From Hyphomicrobiales bacterium (lineage in GTDB: Bacteria; Pseudomonadota; Alphaproteobacteria; Rhizobiales; Rhizobiaceae): a stretch of DNA of 64,000 bases. The position numbers were made by a program, and so were the translations under genes. Positions 26,018-36,835 of the stretch are shown here, piece after piece; position 1 is the first letter of the stretch; the number at the start of each line of letters is the position of its first letter. The DNA is taken from contig JAJFHV010000016.1 in NCBI GenBank assembly GCA_021775415.1, positions 62,001 to 126,000 on the forward strand, in the 5' to 3' direction. The notes beneath the pieces were generated by a model. That model did not search any database. It saw only the letters and a program-made list of their open reading frames with translations, and was not told the origin of the DNA.

Positions 26018-26545
26018 TTAGTTTCGCTGTTTTAGGTAATTCAGCATCGTCTCAGCGTCAGATACCTGCACCGGTACACCCTCGGGATTGTCTTGAAAGC
26101 CCGGCTCTGAAAATACTTTATCAATTTCACCGTTGCACACATGCATTGAATAGCGCCAACTCCGCAAGCCAAGACCTTGTGAGGTTCGTTCAACCAGCAT
26201 CCCCATTTTACGGGTAAATTCGCCATTGCCGTCAGGAAGCATAAAGACTTTCGTAACGTCCTGCGATTTCGCCCACTGAAACATGACAAAGGCATCATTG
26301 ACGGATACACATACAACTTGATCAATGCCCATCTCAAGAAACTCTTCGTAGCCGTTTTCAAAACCTGGTAGATGAGTGTCAGAACAGGCAGGTGTGAATG
26401 CTCCTGGGACAGCTAAAACTACAATATTCTTCCCTTCGAAAATGTCGGCAGTTGTTAGGTTGCACCATTCAAAAGGGTTTGGCCCCGACAGCTTATCATT
26501 ACGGATACGGGTTCTGAATACAGCTTGTGGAACGTGCGTAATCAT
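26018..26545 (-). CDS. Peroxiredoxin (Prx5/AhpE-like redoxin)
   Basis: A 175-residue thiol peroxidase reducing H2O2 or organic hydroperoxides. The peroxidatic Cys54 is in VVLAVPGAFTPACSDTHLPG, the standard PGAFTP-CS motif of the Prx5 subgroup, followed by CVSVNDAFVMFQWAKSQ and the conserved Arg in GLGLRSWRYSMHV. A second Cys (Cys28) near the N terminus and one in HVCNG could act as resolving residues, but the usual C-terminal resolving Cys is absent. ATG 26545 gives the normal family start (MITHVPQAVFRTR); an upstream start at 26602 adds 19 residues without similarity. Confidence 0.85.
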   Translation of the reverse strand: MITHVPQAVFRTRIRNDKLSGPNPFEWCNLTTADIFEGKNIVVLAVPGAFTPACSDTHLPGFENGYEEFLEMGIDQVVCVSVNDAFVMFQWAKSQDVTKVFMLPDGNGEFTRKMGMLVERTSQGLGLRSWRYSMHVCNGEIDKVFSEPGFQDNPEGVPVQVSDAETMLNYLKQRN

Positions 26546-26758
26546 GTGCGATCTCGGTTTTTGGAGTGAAGATGAGATAATTGGACAATCTAATGACAGC
26601 ACAAATTAGCAGCGGCTAAATCACAGCGCTAGGGCTTTCGAGATTAATGCGGTGTAATTTTTTTCCGTAAGGCTAGTGAAGTAGCCTTTACCACCGAAAG
26701 CGGAAATACAATATCAACGCTTGCGGATCCGCACTAGACTAAATTGGCGTCACCACCC

Positions 26759-27871
26759 TCACATCAGATGTAGCGTGACCGCCACCGGGCAATGGTCAGA
26801 AGCCTTGGGTCGGTCCCAGCCGGTGCGTGGATATCGCTCCACGTCCTGGCCCTTTGGAAACACCGTGCGATAGGGCTGGCCATTGCGTATAATATCTGGA
26901 ACTGCCTTCGGATTACTTGTCGCAAGTGCTGGTGAGGCAAGCAGATAATCCAGTTGGCACAAGTGCTGCTCTTCAGGCCCGCGCGAATGATACAATGTCC
27001 ACTGGTCCATTTCCGGCTTGCGCTCTACCAGATTAATGGCAAATCCATCGCGCAAAAGGGCATCGTGTCCGCACCGGTCTTCTGCTGCTGGTTGAAAGCC
27101 GTAACCAGACTGTTTTGTCCCCTCAACTATGATGCGCGATCGATAGTCATTGAGATCGCCACAAATCATCCAGCGTTTGTTCGCGGTTTTACCTTCACCA
27201 AATTTTGCTTCAATGATTTGACGCGTTGCTTCTGCCTCGGCAACGCGGACCGGCATCGTATAAGCCCGCCCATCAAAACCATTGCGTCCGGAGCCCATGG
27301 ATTTGAAGTGAACAATAAACAGTGTCAGTTTCTGATTGCCGATTTTGAGATCAACTTCCAGGCAATCCCGGCGAAACACTTTGTCCGCAGACTCTATTCC
27401 CAATTCCTCAAGCTGCTTGTTCATCAATCCGGCTTTTGCATAGGTTAAACCGGCATGGCTCTCGACCGAAGTGACTTCAATTTTTTGTCCGTCGGCCGTC
27501 TCATCCCGGGTCATCAACGCTACATCAATGCCACGTGTGTCGTTACCCTCCACCAAATAACGGTGACGATATCCATGCCCAACCATTTTGAACAAATAGC
27601 CATATTCAAACGCTTGCAGCGCTTCCAGGTTCTCCACTTCCTGCATGCACAAAATATCGGCTTGCACATCGGCAATCGCCAGTGCGGTCAACTGCATGGT
27701 ATCGTCCGTGTGGGCAATAACCCGTGCCTGCTCCAACGCCTGATAATGTTTTTCATCCTTCACATCGACCATTTGAAGGGTGCGGTCGCGGCGCAGTTCA
27801 TTGCGGTAACCGGAAAAATCGAACCGCTGCATCAGGTTTTCAGCGTTGAAGGTGGCAATGCGAAGGGCCAT
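26759..27871 (-). CDS. Endonuclease/exonuclease/phosphatase family protein
   Basis: A 370-residue enzyme of the DNase I-like phosphodiesterase superfamily. The fold's catalytic stations are visible: IATFNAENLMQRF (metal-binding Asn), DILCMQEVENLEAL (catalytic Glu), the LFIVHFKSMGSGRNG His segment, WMICGDLNDYRS (Asp and Asn) and KASDHCPVAVTLHL (terminal Asp-His pair). No signal peptide, so cytoplasmic. The substrate may be nucleic acid or a phospho-compound; sequence does not say. Its start is five bases after the stop of a 29-codon ORF, whose end (AAGGGTGG) provides its ribosome site. Confidence 0.85.
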   Translation of the reverse strand: MALRIATFNAENLMQRFDFSGYRNELRRDRTLQMVDVKDEKHYQALEQARVIAHTDDTMQLTALAIADVQADILCMQEVENLEALQAFEYGYLFKMVGHGYRHRYLVEGNDTRGIDVALMTRDETADGQKIEVTSVESHAGLTYAKAGLMNKQLEELGIESADKVFRRDCLEVDLKIGNQKLTLFIVHFKSMGSGRNGFDGRAYTMPVRVAEAEATRQIIEAKFGEGKTANKRWMICGDLNDYRSRIIVEGTKQSGYGFQPAAEDRCGHDALLRDGFAINLVERKPEMDQWTLYHSRGPEEQHLCQLDYLLASPALATSNPKAVPDIIRNGQPYRTVFPKGQDVERYPRTGWDRPKASDHCPVAVTLHLM

Positions 27872-27876
27872 GTATC

Positions 27877-27966
27877 TTAACCACCCTTGCCGTTGAGATT
27901 GACCGGGTGGTCCAACGCCTGATTGATCATCAGTTCCTTTTCAAGGATTACCGTATTATCGGGCAT
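27877..27966 (-). CDS. Possible 29-residue protein coupled to the nuclease-family gene
   Basis: ATG at 27966 is preceded by AGGAA at a good distance and opens a 29-codon frame (start MPDNTVILEKELMINQALDH, end NLNGKGG) that stops five bases before the downstream ATG. The downstream ribosome site lies inside its last codons, which suggests translational coupling. The peptide is soluble and mixed-charge. No family is recognised. It could equally be a leader whose translation opens the downstream start. Confidence 0.5.
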   Translation of the reverse strand: MPDNTVILEKELMINQALDHPVNLNGKGG

Positions 27967-28043
27967 CTAGATTTCCTGTTATCCTGTCGTCCATTGCACT
28001 CATAAGACATCAGGGACGGAGGAAATCAAGAGACGCTAAGGGG

Positions 28044-28331
28044 TTAGTCGAACCGGACACCGATACGATTGAGATCACGCCAGATAATTGAAGCGGATTT
28101 TGTTTTCTTCTCACCGGTAACCTGAAAATCAAAACTCTGCGGCATGCCGGTTGTCTCACCCAACTCCAGTAGCGCACCCTGATCGTTTAAATTGCGGACC
28201 TTGCAGCCCAATGCGCCATAGCCCTTGTTGAACAGGATGGATCCACCCTTTAATACCCGGCGGCGATGCTCCGCACGGCGTTCATTGGCCAGGGCCGCCT
28301 GCTCGGGTGATACAGTGGTAAAATGTGTCAT
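28044..28331 (-). CDS. PilZ-domain protein
   Basis: A 95-residue single-domain PilZ protein. The cyclic-di-GMP binding signature is partly visible: RRAEHRRRVLKGGSI corresponds to the RxxxR switch, and VRNLNDQGALLEL to the (D/N)xSxxG strand, here N-L-N-D-Q-G. The second half is a small beta barrel ending GVRFD. Many short alphaproteobacterial PilZ proteins of this sort have no proven ligand, and the Ser of DxSxxG is replaced, so binding is uncertain. GGAGG precedes the ATG. Confidence 0.8.
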   Translation of the reverse strand: MTHFTTVSPEQAALANERRAEHRRRVLKGGSILFNKGYGALGCKVRNLNDQGALLELGETTGMPQSFDFQVTGEKKTKSASIIWRDLNRIGVRFD

Positions 28332-28426
28332 TATCAGCCTCCATAGATCGCGATAACCTTAAACAAGCAAGATTTGTGCCAATGGATCCCACATCGCAGA
28401 AAGATTGAGGATGACGGTAAATGTAA

Positions 28427-28452
28427 AAAAGCCGGAGTTTCCCCCGGCTTTT
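28427..28452. terminator. Bidirectional intrinsic terminator after ilvC
   Basis: AAAAGCCGG and CCGGCTTTT form a nine-base stem with A and T runs on both sides. It lies 28 bases past the ilvC stop and ends ilvC transcription on the minus strand. Confidence 0.85.
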
Positions 28453-28480
28453 CTGTCACTTTGGAATTTCAGACTGAAGA

Positions 28481-30194
<1,714 letters not shown>

Positions 30195-30207
30195 ATTTTA
30201 TAACATA

Positions 30208-30227
30208 GTACCGTACGGTACGGTACC
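30208..30227. promoter_or_regulatory. Palindromic operator upstream of the tetR-ilvC pair
   Basis: GTACCGTACGGTAC (30208-30221) is a perfect palindrome and overlaps a second one, GGTACGGTACC (30217-30227). It lies 14-33 bases upstream of the TetR start codon. Such nested palindromes are typical TetR-family operators and would sit at the promoter or leader. Confidence 0.7.
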
Positions 30228-30470
30228 TTGCAAGATGCAACCAAGTACCCAATTGAGCTAATCACTGCAACGTGAAAACCTGGCAAAAATCGGATTTTTC
30301 GGGGTTTGCGCGCCGATATGCCGATTCCTTTTACAAACTCTAGACTTGCACCTTGCCCCGTTGGCGTATAATCGTTTGTCGTCGATATTTGCCGAACTCT
30401 TGTTGGTCCGCCTCTTCGTATATGGTTGCGCACTGTTCAGATTTCTTTTCAAAATCGAATAACTGCGGAG

Positions 30471-30489
30471 TTGCCGTAAATTGCGGCAA
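30471..30489 (+). promoter_or_regulatory. Leader hairpin of the cold-shock gene
   Basis: TTGCCG and CGGCAA pair over a seven-base loop in the 5' leader of the downstream cold-shock gene. Cold-shock genes commonly have long structured leaders that control translation with temperature. I see the hairpin but not a mapped start site, so the role is inferred. Confidence 0.4.
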
Positions 30490-30524
30490 GTCCAGCGCAA
30501 ACACAGCCACGAAAGGCTACTACT

Positions 30525-30734
30525 ATGACTAACGGAACAGTAAAATTTTATAACTCACAAAAAGGCTTCGGCTTTATCGAGCCAGAAGATGGCTCCAAAG
30601 ATGCATTTGTCCACGCCACCGCTTTGGAACGCGCAGGAATAAATGGCCTCAACGAAGGTCAGAAGGTAAAATACAGCACCGAGACCGATTCGCGTAGTGG
30701 CAAAACTGCCGTTAGCGAGATCGAACTCGTTTAA
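30525..30734 (+). CDS. Cold-shock protein, CspA family
   Basis: A 69-residue single cold-shock domain that binds single-stranded RNA/DNA and melts secondary structure. RNP1 is KGFGFIEPEDG and RNP2 is DAFVHATALE; the start MTNGTVKFYNSQKGFGFI is canonical. ATG at 30525 follows a leader of some 200 bases with no other gene, and a terminator at 30772-30797 ends the unit. The next gene is a fatty acid desaturase, another classic cold-response function. Confidence 0.95.
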   Translation: MTNGTVKFYNSQKGFGFIEPEDGSKDAFVHATALERAGINGLNEGQKVKYSTETDSRSGKTAVSEIELV

Positions 30735-30771
30735 TCTGGCAAGGGGCATTTTTGTTTCTTGAATTGAATTC

Positions 30772-30797
30772 GGGATCAGGCGCAATTGCCTGATCCC
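30772..30797 (+). terminator. Hairpin after the cold-shock gene
   Basis: GGGATCAGGC and GCCTGATCCC form a perfect ten-base stem over GCAATT. It stands between the cold-shock and desaturase genes. The T-run is delayed and mixed, so some read-through into the desaturase is possible. Confidence 0.75.
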
Positions 30798-30827
30798 TCC
30801 AATTCAACGACAAATTTTATTTTATTC

Positions 30828-31871
30828 ATGAATATCCAAAAATCTGTGCCGATCAGTACAGCTTCCCTGGATGCAAAAGCGTGGGTGCAAATTCTATTGC
30901 ACTATCGCCAATCCAGTAATATCCGCGCCATCACCGAGATTGCAATTACCTTAATACCGTTTGTTGCACTTTGGCTGTTGATGTGGGCAGCACTTGATGT
31001 GAGCTATATCGCAACGCTTCTACTGGCCATTCCGACTGCAGGATTTTTGGTGCGGCTGTTTATGCTCCAGCACGATTGTGGGCACGGATCACTCTTTGAA
31101 AATAATTCCGCAAACAATTGGGTGGGCCGCATCTTCGGCGTTCTTACCTTTACTCCCTATAGTTTTTGGCAACACAATCACGCCATGCACCACGCCGGTT
31201 GTGGCAGTCTTGACCACCGTGGAATTGGCGACATCGATACACTCACGCTGAAAGAGTACCGCGAACGCTCAACATGGGGCCAGATTACCTACCGCATATA
31301 CCGAAATCCAATTGTCTTGTTTGTTATCGGACCCGCTTATATCTTCATTTTGCAACACCGCTTGCCGGTAGGCATGATGCAGCGTGGCTGGAAGCCATGG
31401 CTCAGTACAATGGGTACCAATCTCGCCATTCTGCTTGCAGCTACAGCAATTATTTGGCTGATCGGATTCAAAGAATTCGTGATGATACAGCTTCCCGTTA
31501 CCATGTTGGCCGCATCTGTCGGCGTTTGGCTGTTTTATATCCAACACCAGTTTGAAGATACCTCCTGGGAAAATGCCTCCGAATGGGACCGCCACGACGC
31601 AGCTCTGCATGGCAGTTCCCACTACGATTTGCCGGCACCGCTCAAATGGCTGACCGGCAATATCGGCGTTCATCATGTGCATCATCTTTGTAGCCACATT
31701 CCATTCTACAAGCTGCCCCACGTGCTGAAAGACCACCCGGAGCTGTACGAGGTTTGTCGGATTACGCTGCTCGAAAGTTTCCGCTGTGTGCGCTTGGCAT
31801 TGTGGGATCAAAGCCAGCGTAAGTTGATAACCTTTCAGGAAGCACGCATCGCACTTCAACAGCCCGCTTAG
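30828..31871 (+). CDS. Membrane fatty acid desaturase
   Basis: A 347-residue integral membrane di-iron desaturase. The three histidine boxes are clear: HDCGHGS, HNAMHHAG and HHVHHL, separated by hydrophobic pairs of helices (ITLIPFVALWLLMWAAL; LAILLAATAIIWLIG; VTMLAASVGVWLFYI). It introduces a double bond into acyl chains of membrane lipid; regiospecificity cannot be read. ATG 30828 is the first good start: the frame's TTG at 30786 lies inside the preceding terminator hairpin. The ribosome site is weak. Position after csp suggests a cold or fluidity response. Confidence 0.88.
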   Translation: MNIQKSVPISTASLDAKAWVQILLHYRQSSNIRAITEIAITLIPFVALWLLMWAALDVSYIATLLLAIPTAGFLVRLFMLQHDCGHGSLFENNSANNWVGRIFGVLTFTPYSFWQHNHAMHHAGCGSLDHRGIGDIDTLTLKEYRERSTWGQITYRIYRNPIVLFVIGPAYIFILQHRLPVGMMQRGWKPWLSTMGTNLAILLAATAIIWLIGFKEFVMIQLPVTMLAASVGVWLFYIQHQFEDTSWENASEWDRHDAALHGSSHYDLPAPLKWLTGNIGVHHVHHLCSHIPFYKLPHVLKDHPELYEVCRITLLESFRCVRLALWDQSQRKLITFQEARIALQQPA

Positions 31872-31877
31872 CTAGCT

Positions 31878-32621
31878 CTACCCCAAGGCTTCAATAAACC
31901 GCTCAACTGCTTTGGCCATACCGTGTTCCAGTGCTTCAGCGGTTAACCCGTGACCGATAGAGACCTCCATCAAATTGGGAACAACCGCGGCCAGTGCGGG
32001 TAAATTTGATACGGTCAAGTCGTGCCCGGCATTTACACCCAACCCCAATGATTTCGCATAGCCGGCTGTTTGTTCAAGATCAGCCAGGCAGGCACTTGCC
32101 GCAGCTTCATCATCGTAACAACCACCGTATGGGCCGGTATAAAGCTCAATCCGGTCAGCGCCTGTTTCAGAGGCGATATCAATTTCCTCTTTTGATGCAT
32201 CCGGATCACAAAACAGGGAAACCCGTGTGCCGTTGTCCTTCAACCGCTGCACCACCGATCTCAGAAAGTTTCCTTTGCCTATAAAATCCCAACCGTGATC
32301 CGACGTTGGTTGATCCCGATCATCCGGAACCAGTGTGACCTGCTCCGGTTCGTTCGCCTCGGCAAGCGCCAAAAACTCTTCTGTAGGGTAGCCCTCAATG
32401 TTAAATTCGCGTCCCGCAAACTCATCATCAATCAGCGCGCGAAGCTCTGGAAGATCCGAAAAACGAATGTGGCGTTGGTCCGGTCTCGGGTGAACGGTCA
32501 AGCCTGCAGCCCCCGATTGCAGTGCAACACGCCCAAGCGCGGTAACGCTTGGCCAAGGCAAATCCCTGCGATTGCGCAACAAAGCAATGGCGTTAACATT
32601 GACTGACAACTTTGCTAGCAT
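31878..32621 (-). CDS. pdxJ: Pyridoxine 5'-phosphate synthase
   Basis: PdxJ, 247 residues, a TIM barrel that condenses deoxyxylulose 5-phosphate with aminoacetone phosphate to pyridoxine 5'-phosphate, the last ring-forming step of vitamin B6 synthesis. Visible marks are [33 protein letters not shown] (catalytic His pair), [48 protein letters not shown] and [13 protein letters not shown]. It converges with the desaturase gene, six bases apart. The acpS gene often downstream of pdxJ is absent here. Confidence 0.95.
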   Translation of the reverse strand: MLAKLSVNVNAIALLRNRRDLPWPSVTALGRVALQSGAAGLTVHPRPDQRHIRFSDLPELRALIDDEFAGREFNIEGYPTEEFLALAEANEPEQVTLVPDDRDQPTSDHGWDFIGKGNFLRSVVQRLKDNGTRVSLFCDPDASKEEIDIASETGADRIELYTGPYGGCYDDEAAASACLADLEQTAGYAKSLGLGVNAGHDLTVSNLPALAAVVPNLMEVSIGHGLTAEALEHGMAKAVERFIEALG

Positions 32622-32710
32622 AAGAGGTTTCCAATTACCCTTTGATCTTTGGAATTAACCGGTCACACAATCAAGGTCAAAAACCTGTAAATCGCAAATT
32701 TTTCAAACTG

Positions 32711-35569
32711 TCATGCAACTTTGGTAATCGCGCTGTCCCGCTTGAGCCAGAAGTTAATTTTTTCCTCCAGCATGTCAGGAGAAACCGGTTTGGGAAGATA
32801 ATCGTCCATCCCGGATTCAAGACACCTTTCCTTGTCGCCTTCGATCGCGTGGGCGGTAACGCCAATCACCGGAGTGCGTTTTCCGCTATCGTGTTCGCGT
32901 CTGCGAATTTCCTGGGTGACTTCAAAACCATCCATTCCCGGCAGGGAAACGTCCATACAGATAACCTTTGGCTTGTGGCGTGTATAAAGCTCCAATGCCT
33001 CTTCGCCGTCGTTTGCGATCATGAATGAAATTTCAGTACTTATCAGAATTTGGGTAAAGAGGAGCTGGTTAACCTCATTGTCTTCCACCAAAAGCACTTC
33101 AATCGTATCATCATTACCCTCGTCGACCACCTGCTCAACAGCAGGTTTGCCTGCCACTTCAACCGCGTGAATTTTCTGAGAATCTTTGGATGGATTTGCA
33201 GCGCCAATACTCTTTGCCATGGCAATGCCAGGATTTAAATGTTCACCATGTGGTCGCTTTTCTTGCAGCACCCGAACTATGGTTTCAAGCAACAAGGCGG
33301 AGCGGGCAGGTTTTATCAGGTGTCCCTGAATTCCTAAAGATGAGAACATCCGCCCATCTTCCATTTGATCCACCGACGTCAACATCACAATTGGCACGTC
33401 ACGGGTTTTAGAATCTGCACGAATGGCTGCAGCTACATCGCTACCGGTCATGTCTGGCATGTGATAATCAAGCACCACTGCGTCAGGCGTGATACCCTGC
33501 TCGGCAGCAGCTTTCAAAACAGAGAGCGCCTCCTTGCCACTTGCAGCCGCAGCGGAATCGAAATTCCAGGTGGCCATTTGTTCGGACAGGATAGAGCGGT
33601 TCACCTCATTGTCGTCTACAATCAAAATCCTCGCACCCGACATTTTCTGCGGCGTAGCGTTCTTGGGCATTTCCTCGCCATGAATTGGCAGACTGACATC
33701 AAACCAAAATGTCGAGCCTTCACCTTGTTTCGATTGAACTCCAATTTCTCCACCCATCAATTTCACAAGTGAATACGAAATTGTCAGGCCGAGCCCGGTT
33801 CCTTCATGCTTGCGAGTCGCAGAGTTATCCACTTGCGAGAATTTTTCGAATATCCGATCACACGTCTCCGGTGCAATGCCGATGCCCGTATCTTCAATTC
33901 TGAAATGCAATTTGGTGTTGCCGCTTTCATCTTTCTTGCCATCAACATCAATAAAAATATGACCTTGCTCGGTAAATTTCACTGCATTGCCGAGCAAATT
34001 GGTAACGATCTGTCGCAATCGACCCACATCACCCTCATACATTTCGGGCAAATCTGGCGCAATGCGAACCGAGAGTTCCAGATCTTTTTCAGCAATCTTG
34101 GATGAGACCAGGGTAGCAACATCTTCAATCGCTTCCACCAGGACAAACGGTACCGGGTCAAGTTCCATTTGACCCGCATCAATTTTGGAGAAGTCCAGTA
34201 TATCATTGATAATCGTCAACAGCGAAGCACCTGACTTGACGATGATGTCGGCGAAGGTTTTCTGCTTTTCGTTGAGTTCGGTTCTGGCCAGCAATTCCGC
34301 CATACCCATTACCCCATTCATGGGAGTGCGAATTTCATGGCTCATATTTGCAAGAAATTCCGATTTGGCCCGATCGGCAGATTGAGCCTTGGCCCGAGCT
34401 TCCTCCAACTCAAACTGGCGCTGTATGTTCTCGGTCACATCACGACCAACCCCTAGGTATCCCTTGAACTGATTGGCCTCGTCAAAAATGGGATTACCGC
34501 TGACTGAGAGCCAGATGTCATTTCCACTCCTGTTTTTTCGCGAGTGTGTCACGTCTACAAATGGCTCACGATCCTCAAGGAGTTTCAGATGCGCTTCAAG
34601 CTCTTCCGGTTTCAGCCCGGGAATGCCGGTTTCTCTGCGCGTCTTGCCAAGAAGCATCTCCGGTTTCACATGAGTGACTTCCTCAAATGGTTCTGAAAAA
34701 TAGGAAAACCGGAGGTTTTCATCCATTTCCCATATCCAGTCTGCATTGATGTTTGCAAGAATTTCCAAACGCGATCGGCCACGTTCAGCCTGCCCGGTTT
34801 TTTCCACGATGCGGCGCATCATTTTCTGGATGAAGATATCGAGCGGCAGGAATACCGCCAATCCAAGAATTACCAGCGCCCCAAGTGTAATCAGCAGAAA
34901 TCTTTCTAGGAGAACACCCTGGGCGCCCGCCTGTATGTTGCCATAATTGTGCAGGCTCTCCACCGCCTGGAGATTGCTGACCGTCACAATGTTATCAAAG
35001 GCTGAAAAAATTTCCCGCGCGACCCAATGAATGTCAGCAGTGGTCTTTGCTTCCTCAATTTTCCTGGGTGACAACATTGAATAGTGATCCTTAAACGGAT
35101 CATCCAGTTTCATGTACCGCGAACGGTCCAATACCACTGTAATCAAATGACCATCTAACCCGTTCCAAATCTTGTGCAACGTTTCGACTTCAACGCGCGC
35201 CTTGTTTTGATAAAACAACAGCGCTTTCTTGAATGGAATTATCGCCTGATCCATCGGTTGGTTAGACAGGATTTGCCGACGCTGTTCGATCGTTTTACTA
35301 CGCAACAGCGCTTCCACCCGGGGATTAGATAGCTTTTCAGGTGTTTCTACGGCAATTTGATCAGCCTTGTCCGCAAGGACCCGCATTGCCACACTGACCT
35401 TGCCAAACTGACTGGTTAGCGCCTGTACATCAACGATACGATGATTCTGTTCGCCCTGTTCGGCGTAAAATTTCATGCAAATCGCCGCGACCAAACCCAG
35501 GGTGAGCACGTAACAACCACGCATGCACCAAGAAGCGGTTTTCCAACGACTAATATGCCGGCTACCCAT
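32711..35569 (-). CDS. Membrane hybrid sensor histidine kinase with two receiver domains
   Basis: A 952-residue inner-membrane kinase. Order: first membrane helix (YVLTLGLVAAICMKF), a periplasmic sensing region of some 190 residues, second helix (FLLITLGALVILGLAVFLPL), a PAS domain (residues about 270-390), the H-box FLANMSHEIRTPMNGVMGMAEL, an ATPase domain (N-box NLLGNAVKFTEQG, DTGIGIAPE, GTGLGLTIS), then two receivers with acceptor Asp in VVLDYHMPDMTG and VICMDVSLPGMDG. No Hpt domain follows, so a separate phosphotransfer protein is expected. ATG 35569 has GAGG nine bases upstream and starts a sensible N terminus; an earlier in-frame start adds 13 residues. No regulator gene is adjacent. 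Signal unknown. Confidence 0.9.
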   Translation of the reverse strand: MGSRHISRWKTASWCMRGCYVLTLGLVAAICMKFYAEQGEQNHRIVDVQALTSQFGKVSVAMRVLADKADQIAVETPEKLSNPRVEALLRSKTIEQRRQILSNQPMDQAIIPFKKALLFYQNKARVEVETLHKIWNGLDGHLITVVLDRSRYMKLDDPFKDHYSMLSPRKIEEAKTTADIHWVAREIFSAFDNIVTVSNLQAVESLHNYGNIQAGAQGVLLERFLLITLGALVILGLAVFLPLDIFIQKMMRRIVEKTGQAERGRSRLEILANINADWIWEMDENLRFSYFSEPFEEVTHVKPEMLLGKTRRETGIPGLKPEELEAHLKLLEDREPFVDVTHSRKNRSGNDIWLSVSGNPIFDEANQFKGYLGVGRDVTENIQRQFELEEARAKAQSADRAKSEFLANMSHEIRTPMNGVMGMAELLARTELNEKQKTFADIIVKSGASLLTIINDILDFSKIDAGQMELDPVPFVLVEAIEDVATLVSSKIAEKDLELSVRIAPDLPEMYEGDVGRLRQIVTNLLGNAVKFTEQGHIFIDVDGKKDESGNTKLHFRIEDTGIGIAPETCDRIFEKFSQVDNSATRKHEGTGLGLTISYSLVKLMGGEIGVQSKQGEGSTFWFDVSLPIHGEEMPKNATPQKMSGARILIVDDNEVNRSILSEQMATWNFDSAAAASGKEALSVLKAAAEQGITPDAVVLDYHMPDMTGSDVAAAIRADSKTRDVPIVMLTSVDQMEDGRMFSSLGIQGHLIKPARSALLLETIVRVLQEKRPHGEHLNPGIAMAKSIGAANPSKDSQKIHAVEVAGKPAVEQVVDEGNDDTIEVLLVEDNEVNQLLFTQILISTEISFMIANDGEEALELYTRHKPKVICMDVSLPGMDGFEVTQEIRRREHDSGKRTPVIGVTAHAIEGDKERCLESGMDDYLPKPVSPDMLEEKINFWLKRDSAITKVA

Positions 35570-35666
35570 AAAGTATTCCTCGGAATACGCCCAAATCCAC
35601 ACTAGCAAGCTCTTTGATACGCAAATTTGGTTAATTTGTTCTGAAAAAGTGAATTAAATTCAGCCG

Positions 35667-36794
35667 TTATTTGATGATGGTTAGACGCTCCGCAGCGCGG
35701 GTAATTGCAGTGTAAAGCCAACGATCCCGATGCTCGCGAAACGCATAGCTTTCATCAAATAATACCACTTCATTCCATTGCGAACCCTGTGCTTTGTGAA
35801 CCGTCAAAGCATAACCGTAATCAAATTCATCATGACGTCGCCGAATTTGCCACGGCACTTCCCGCTCCGGCTCCTCAAATGCCGCTTTTAGCAGTTTGAC
35901 TTTCGCCGAATATCGTTCAATTCCATCATCTTCCGAACGGATCAGAACATTCATTGAGGGTTTGACGGTCCGGGCCGCACTGGTAACTTGCCAGAGGGAA
36001 CCATTGAGCAGACCCTTCTTGGGATCGTTCCTGAGGCACACCAGTTTGTCACCTGCTGCAGGGAGCGGCCCTTCAAAATCTTTCAAATCCCGAAGCCGCT
36101 GATTGTATCGCCTGCGCGTCCGATTTGTTCCAACAAGTACCTGGTCGGCTCCTAGCACCACTTCCGTTGTTACATCTGACTTTGAAATGACCCTGACCGC
36201 ATCGCCATAGTCACCGATCATCACCTGACTACCCTCACGTACCTGGCGGGCGATCTCGATAACAGGATTGTCGAGCGCTTGCCGGTGAATGGACTCCAGC
36301 AATATATCCGGCTCGTGTTCGGTAAAAAAACCGGCACCGGAAACCGGAGGCAATTGACCCGGATCTCCCAGCACCAAAACCGGCGTACCAAACGACAAAA
36401 GGTCACGACCGAGTTCCTCATCAACCATTGAACACTCGTCAATGATAATCATCGCTGCCTTGGAAACGGAGCTCTGTCGGTTAAGCGAAAACATCGGCAG
36501 GACTTCCTTCTTGCCGGTGTCCGTGTCCTCAACCGTTTCCTCTCCCCTTGGCCGGTAGATCAGCGAGTGGATGGTGGAAGCCTTGGTAGCCCCTCTGGAG
36601 CGTAATACCTGCGCCGCTTTCCCGGTGAACGCAGCAAACAACACATCGCCGTCAACGCCCTCCGCCAAATGCCGCGCCAGAGTAGTTTTACCAGTTCCGG
36701 CGTAACCAAACAGGCGGAATATCTGCCGCTCTCCTGCTTTGAGCCAGCGGTTAACCGCTACGAGTGCCTGGTCTTGTTCGGGGGAAAAATCCAT
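35667..36794 (-). CDS. RecD-like/Dda-like ATP-dependent DNA helicase
   Basis: A 375-residue superfamily 1B helicase of the compact phage/bacterial Dda-like type. Walker A is FGYAGTGKTTLARHL, Walker B is MIIIDECSMVDEEL, motif III is LVLGDPGQLPPV, and the C-terminal UvrD_C_2 motif is YGYALTVHKAQGSQWNEVVLF with YTAITRAAERL. It lacks the large N-terminal part of RecD2. Such proteins are common single genes in Rhizobiales genomes. Role in repair or replication is presumed. No partner RecB/RecC gene is nearby. Confidence 0.88.
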   Translation of the reverse strand: MDFSPEQDQALVAVNRWLKAGERQIFRLFGYAGTGKTTLARHLAEGVDGDVLFAAFTGKAAQVLRSRGATKASTIHSLIYRPRGEETVEDTDTGKKEVLPMFSLNRQSSVSKAAMIIIDECSMVDEELGRDLLSFGTPVLVLGDPGQLPPVSGAGFFTEHEPDILLESIHRQALDNPVIEIARQVREGSQVMIGDYGDAVRVISKSDVTTEVVLGADQVLVGTNRTRRRYNQRLRDLKDFEGPLPAAGDKLVCLRNDPKKGLLNGSLWQVTSAARTVKPSMNVLIRSEDDGIERYSAKVKLLKAAFEEPEREVPWQIRRRHDEFDYGYALTVHKAQGSQWNEVVLFDESYAFREHRDRWLYTAITRAAERLTIIK

Positions 36795-36835
36795 CCCAGA
36801 TCAATGGCACGATTCGGACGTATGAAAAAGCCAAC

